Shown here piece by piece: positions 5,515 through 6,800 of a DNA stretch of 6,800 bases. The notes beneath the pieces were generated by a model. That model worked only from the letters and a program-made list of their open reading frames with translations. It was not told the DNA's origin and did no database searches. The DNA is from an uncultured Oscillospiraceae bacterium (lineage in GTDB: Bacteria; Bacillota_A; Clostridia; Oscillospirales; Oscillospiraceae). Position 1 is the first letter of the stretch. Each line of letters begins with the position of its first letter. Position numbers and translations under genes: made by a program. The DNA lies in assembly GCA_944385265.1 (NCBI GenBank), contig CALWWO010000173.1, positions 1 through 6,800 on the forward strand, in the 5' to 3' direction.

Positions 5515-6800
5515 ATGGCAAATCAAAAGATCGAAACATTATGCGTACAGGCGGGGTACACGCCGAAAAACGGAGAGGCACGCGTTCTGCCCATATATCA
5601 GAGCACGACGTTTAAATACAGCTCGAGCGACGCCATGGGCAGATTGTTTGACCTTGAAGACAGCGGCTATTTCTATACGCGTCTTCAAAATCCGACAAAC
5701 GACGCCGTTGCGGCAAAAATATGCGCGCTTGAAGGCGGCGTCGCGGCAATGCTGACCTCTTCAGGACAGGCTGCGAATTTCTATGCCGTCATGAACATAG
5801 CACAGGCCGGCGACCATATCGTATGCGCATCGGCGCTTTACGGCGGTACATACAATCTCTATGCGCACACAATACGCAAAATGGGCGTTGAGGCAACGTT
5901 TGTTGATCCCGACTGCACAGAGGAGGAACTCAGTGCCGCTTTCCGCGACAACACCAAGGCCGTATTCGGCGAGTCCATTTCAAACCCGTCTTTAGTCGTT
6001 CTTGATTTTGAGAAGTTTGCAAAAGCTGCGCATGAACACGGAGTTCCGTTCATTGTCGACAACACGTTCGCGACGCCGATAAACTGCCGCCCGTTTGAGT
6101 GGGGCGCGGATATCGTAACGCATTCAACCACAAAATATATGGACGGACACGCGACCTCCGTCGGCGGCGCTATTGTCGACAGCGGCAACTTTGACTGGGA
6201 CGCGCACGCTGACAAATTCCCCGGCCTTACGACCCCCGATGAGACATATCACGGCATTGTCTATACGAAAAAATTCGGCAAGGGTGCATATATCACAAAA
6301 GCCACTGCGCAGCTAATGCGCGATCTCGGCTCTATTCAGTCGCCGCAGAACGCGTTTTTGCTCAATATAGGTCTTGAGACGCTGCACCTGCGTATGCCGC
6401 GCCACTGCGAAAATGCGCTTGCTGCCGCGAAATATCTGAAAGGCCATGATAAAGTTGCTTGGGTGAATTATCCCGGCCTTGAGGGCGACAAATACTATGA
6501 GGCGGCGCAGAAATATATGCCGAACGGCACTTGCGGCGTAATCACGTTTGGCCTCAAAGGCGGCCGAGACGCGAGTATCAAGATGATGGACAGCCTGCAG
6601 CTTATCGCTATAGTGACTCACGTCGCCGACGCGCGGAGCTGTGTGCTTCATCCGGCAAGCCATACCCACCGGCAGATGAACGATCAGGAGCTTATCGAGG
6701 CGGGTGTTCAGCCGGATCTGATCCGCTTCAGCGTAGGTATTGAAAATATCGATGACATCATCGCTGACCTCGACCAGGCTATAAACAAGGCTTTTAACTG
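5515..6800 (+). CDS. metY: O-acetylhomoserine sulfhydrylase (PLP enzyme of homocysteine synthesis), cut at the window edge
   Basis: The enzyme joins O-acetyl-L-homoserine and sulfide to give homocysteine and acetate, the direct-sulfhydrylation route to methionine, in the cytoplasm. It is a fold-type I PLP protein of the Cys/Met-metabolism family. Start ATG has AGGAGG 8 nt upstream (5501-5506). 428 residues are visible. Features in order: VQAGYTP near 11-17, the YTRLQNPTND active-site segment (54-63) with Y54 and R56, SSGQAA (82-87) for phosphate binding, VDNTFATP with D182 under the PLP ring, HSTTKYMDGHATSVGG with the Schiff-base lysine K207, and RFSVGIE with R404 for the substrate carboxylate. 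The long insert typical of MetY rather than of cystathionine gamma-synthase is present at about 225-260. The last two bases are TG, so the stop is most likely a TGA with its final base just outside; length and C-terminus fit a complete protein. The Met-rich leader and terminator upstream suggest control by methionine supply. Confidence 0.94.
   Translation, partial: MANQKIETLCVQAGYTPKNGEARVLPIYQSTTFKYSSSDAMGRLFDLEDSGYFYTRLQNPTNDAVAAKICALEGGVAAMLTSSGQAANFYAVMNIAQAGDHIVCASALYGGTYNLYAHTIRKMGVEATFVDPDCTEEELSAAFRDNTKAVFGESISNPSLVVLDFEKFAKAAHEHGVPFIVDNTFATPINCRPFEWGADIVTHSTTKYMDGHATSVGGAIVDSGNFDWDAHADKFPGLTTPDETYHGIVYTKKFGKGAYITKATAQLMRDLGSIQSPQNAFLLNIGLETLHLRMPRHCENALAAAKYLKGHDKVAWVNYPGLEGDKYYEAAQKYMPNGTCGVITFGLKGGRDASIKMMDSLQLIAIVTHVADARSCVLHPASHTHRQMNDQELIEAGVQPDLIRFSVGIENIDDIIADLDQAINKAFN

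Noticed and set aside
6313..6669. Minus-strand reading frame of 118 residues inside metY (also 5859-6215)
   Set aside because: The metY frame on the plus strand is intact and strongly family-like throughout; these are antisense shadows.

Overview
The window looks like chromosomal DNA from a Gram-positive anaerobe of the Clostridia type, probably an Oscillospirales/Ruminococcaceae-like gut lineage. The signs are strong AGGAGG-type ribosome binding sites, sigma-A-like promoters, GTG starts, a TetR-MATE pair and a Firmicute-style O-acetylhomoserine sulfhydrylase. The taxonomic call is inference. There are no tRNAs, rRNAs, CRISPR arrays, insertion sequences or phage genes.

Layout. At the left edge (1-43) lies a rho-independent terminator pointing right, which must serve a gene outside the window. 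Positions 2902-54 on the minus strand hold a tight three-gene operon: an unrecognised helical protein of 142 residues, an FtsH-type membrane AAA+ zinc metalloprotease, and a small six-helix membrane protein of the HdeD/DUF308 type. The last gene is interrupted by an in-frame TAG exactly where its final helix should continue. The three genes are nearly contiguous (TAAGATG and TAATG junctions), which suggests a membrane-protein quality-control or envelope-stress unit. A TetR regulator (minus, 3555-3022, with its own perfect terminator) and a MATE efflux pump (plus, 3863-5263) are divergent around a 307-bp control region. That region contains two good promoters and several palindromes that could be TetR operators.

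The right end carries O-acetylhomoserine sulfhydrylase (metY, 5515 to the edge), which makes homocysteine for methionine synthesis. Its 5' leader is the most interesting part of the window. A strong promoter is followed by a well-placed Shine-Dalgarno and a 20-codon ORF with three Met codons within four codons (Met-Arg-Met-Met). Next comes an intrinsic terminator just before the metY ribosome binding site. A segment inside the leader ORF (5403-5411) can pair over nine bases with the left arm of the terminator. The same segment can also pair with the leader's own Shine-Dalgarno region. This is the layout of a trp-type ribosome-mediated transcription attenuator, here with methionine as the apparent signal. 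In Firmicutes such genes are more commonly controlled by SAM riboswitches or T-boxes, and I see neither here.

The window holds no unknown large multi-gene system. The best candidates for something undescribed are the Met leader-peptide attenuator, the interrupted HdeD-like gene, and the unknown coiled-coil protein tied to a divergent FtsH.
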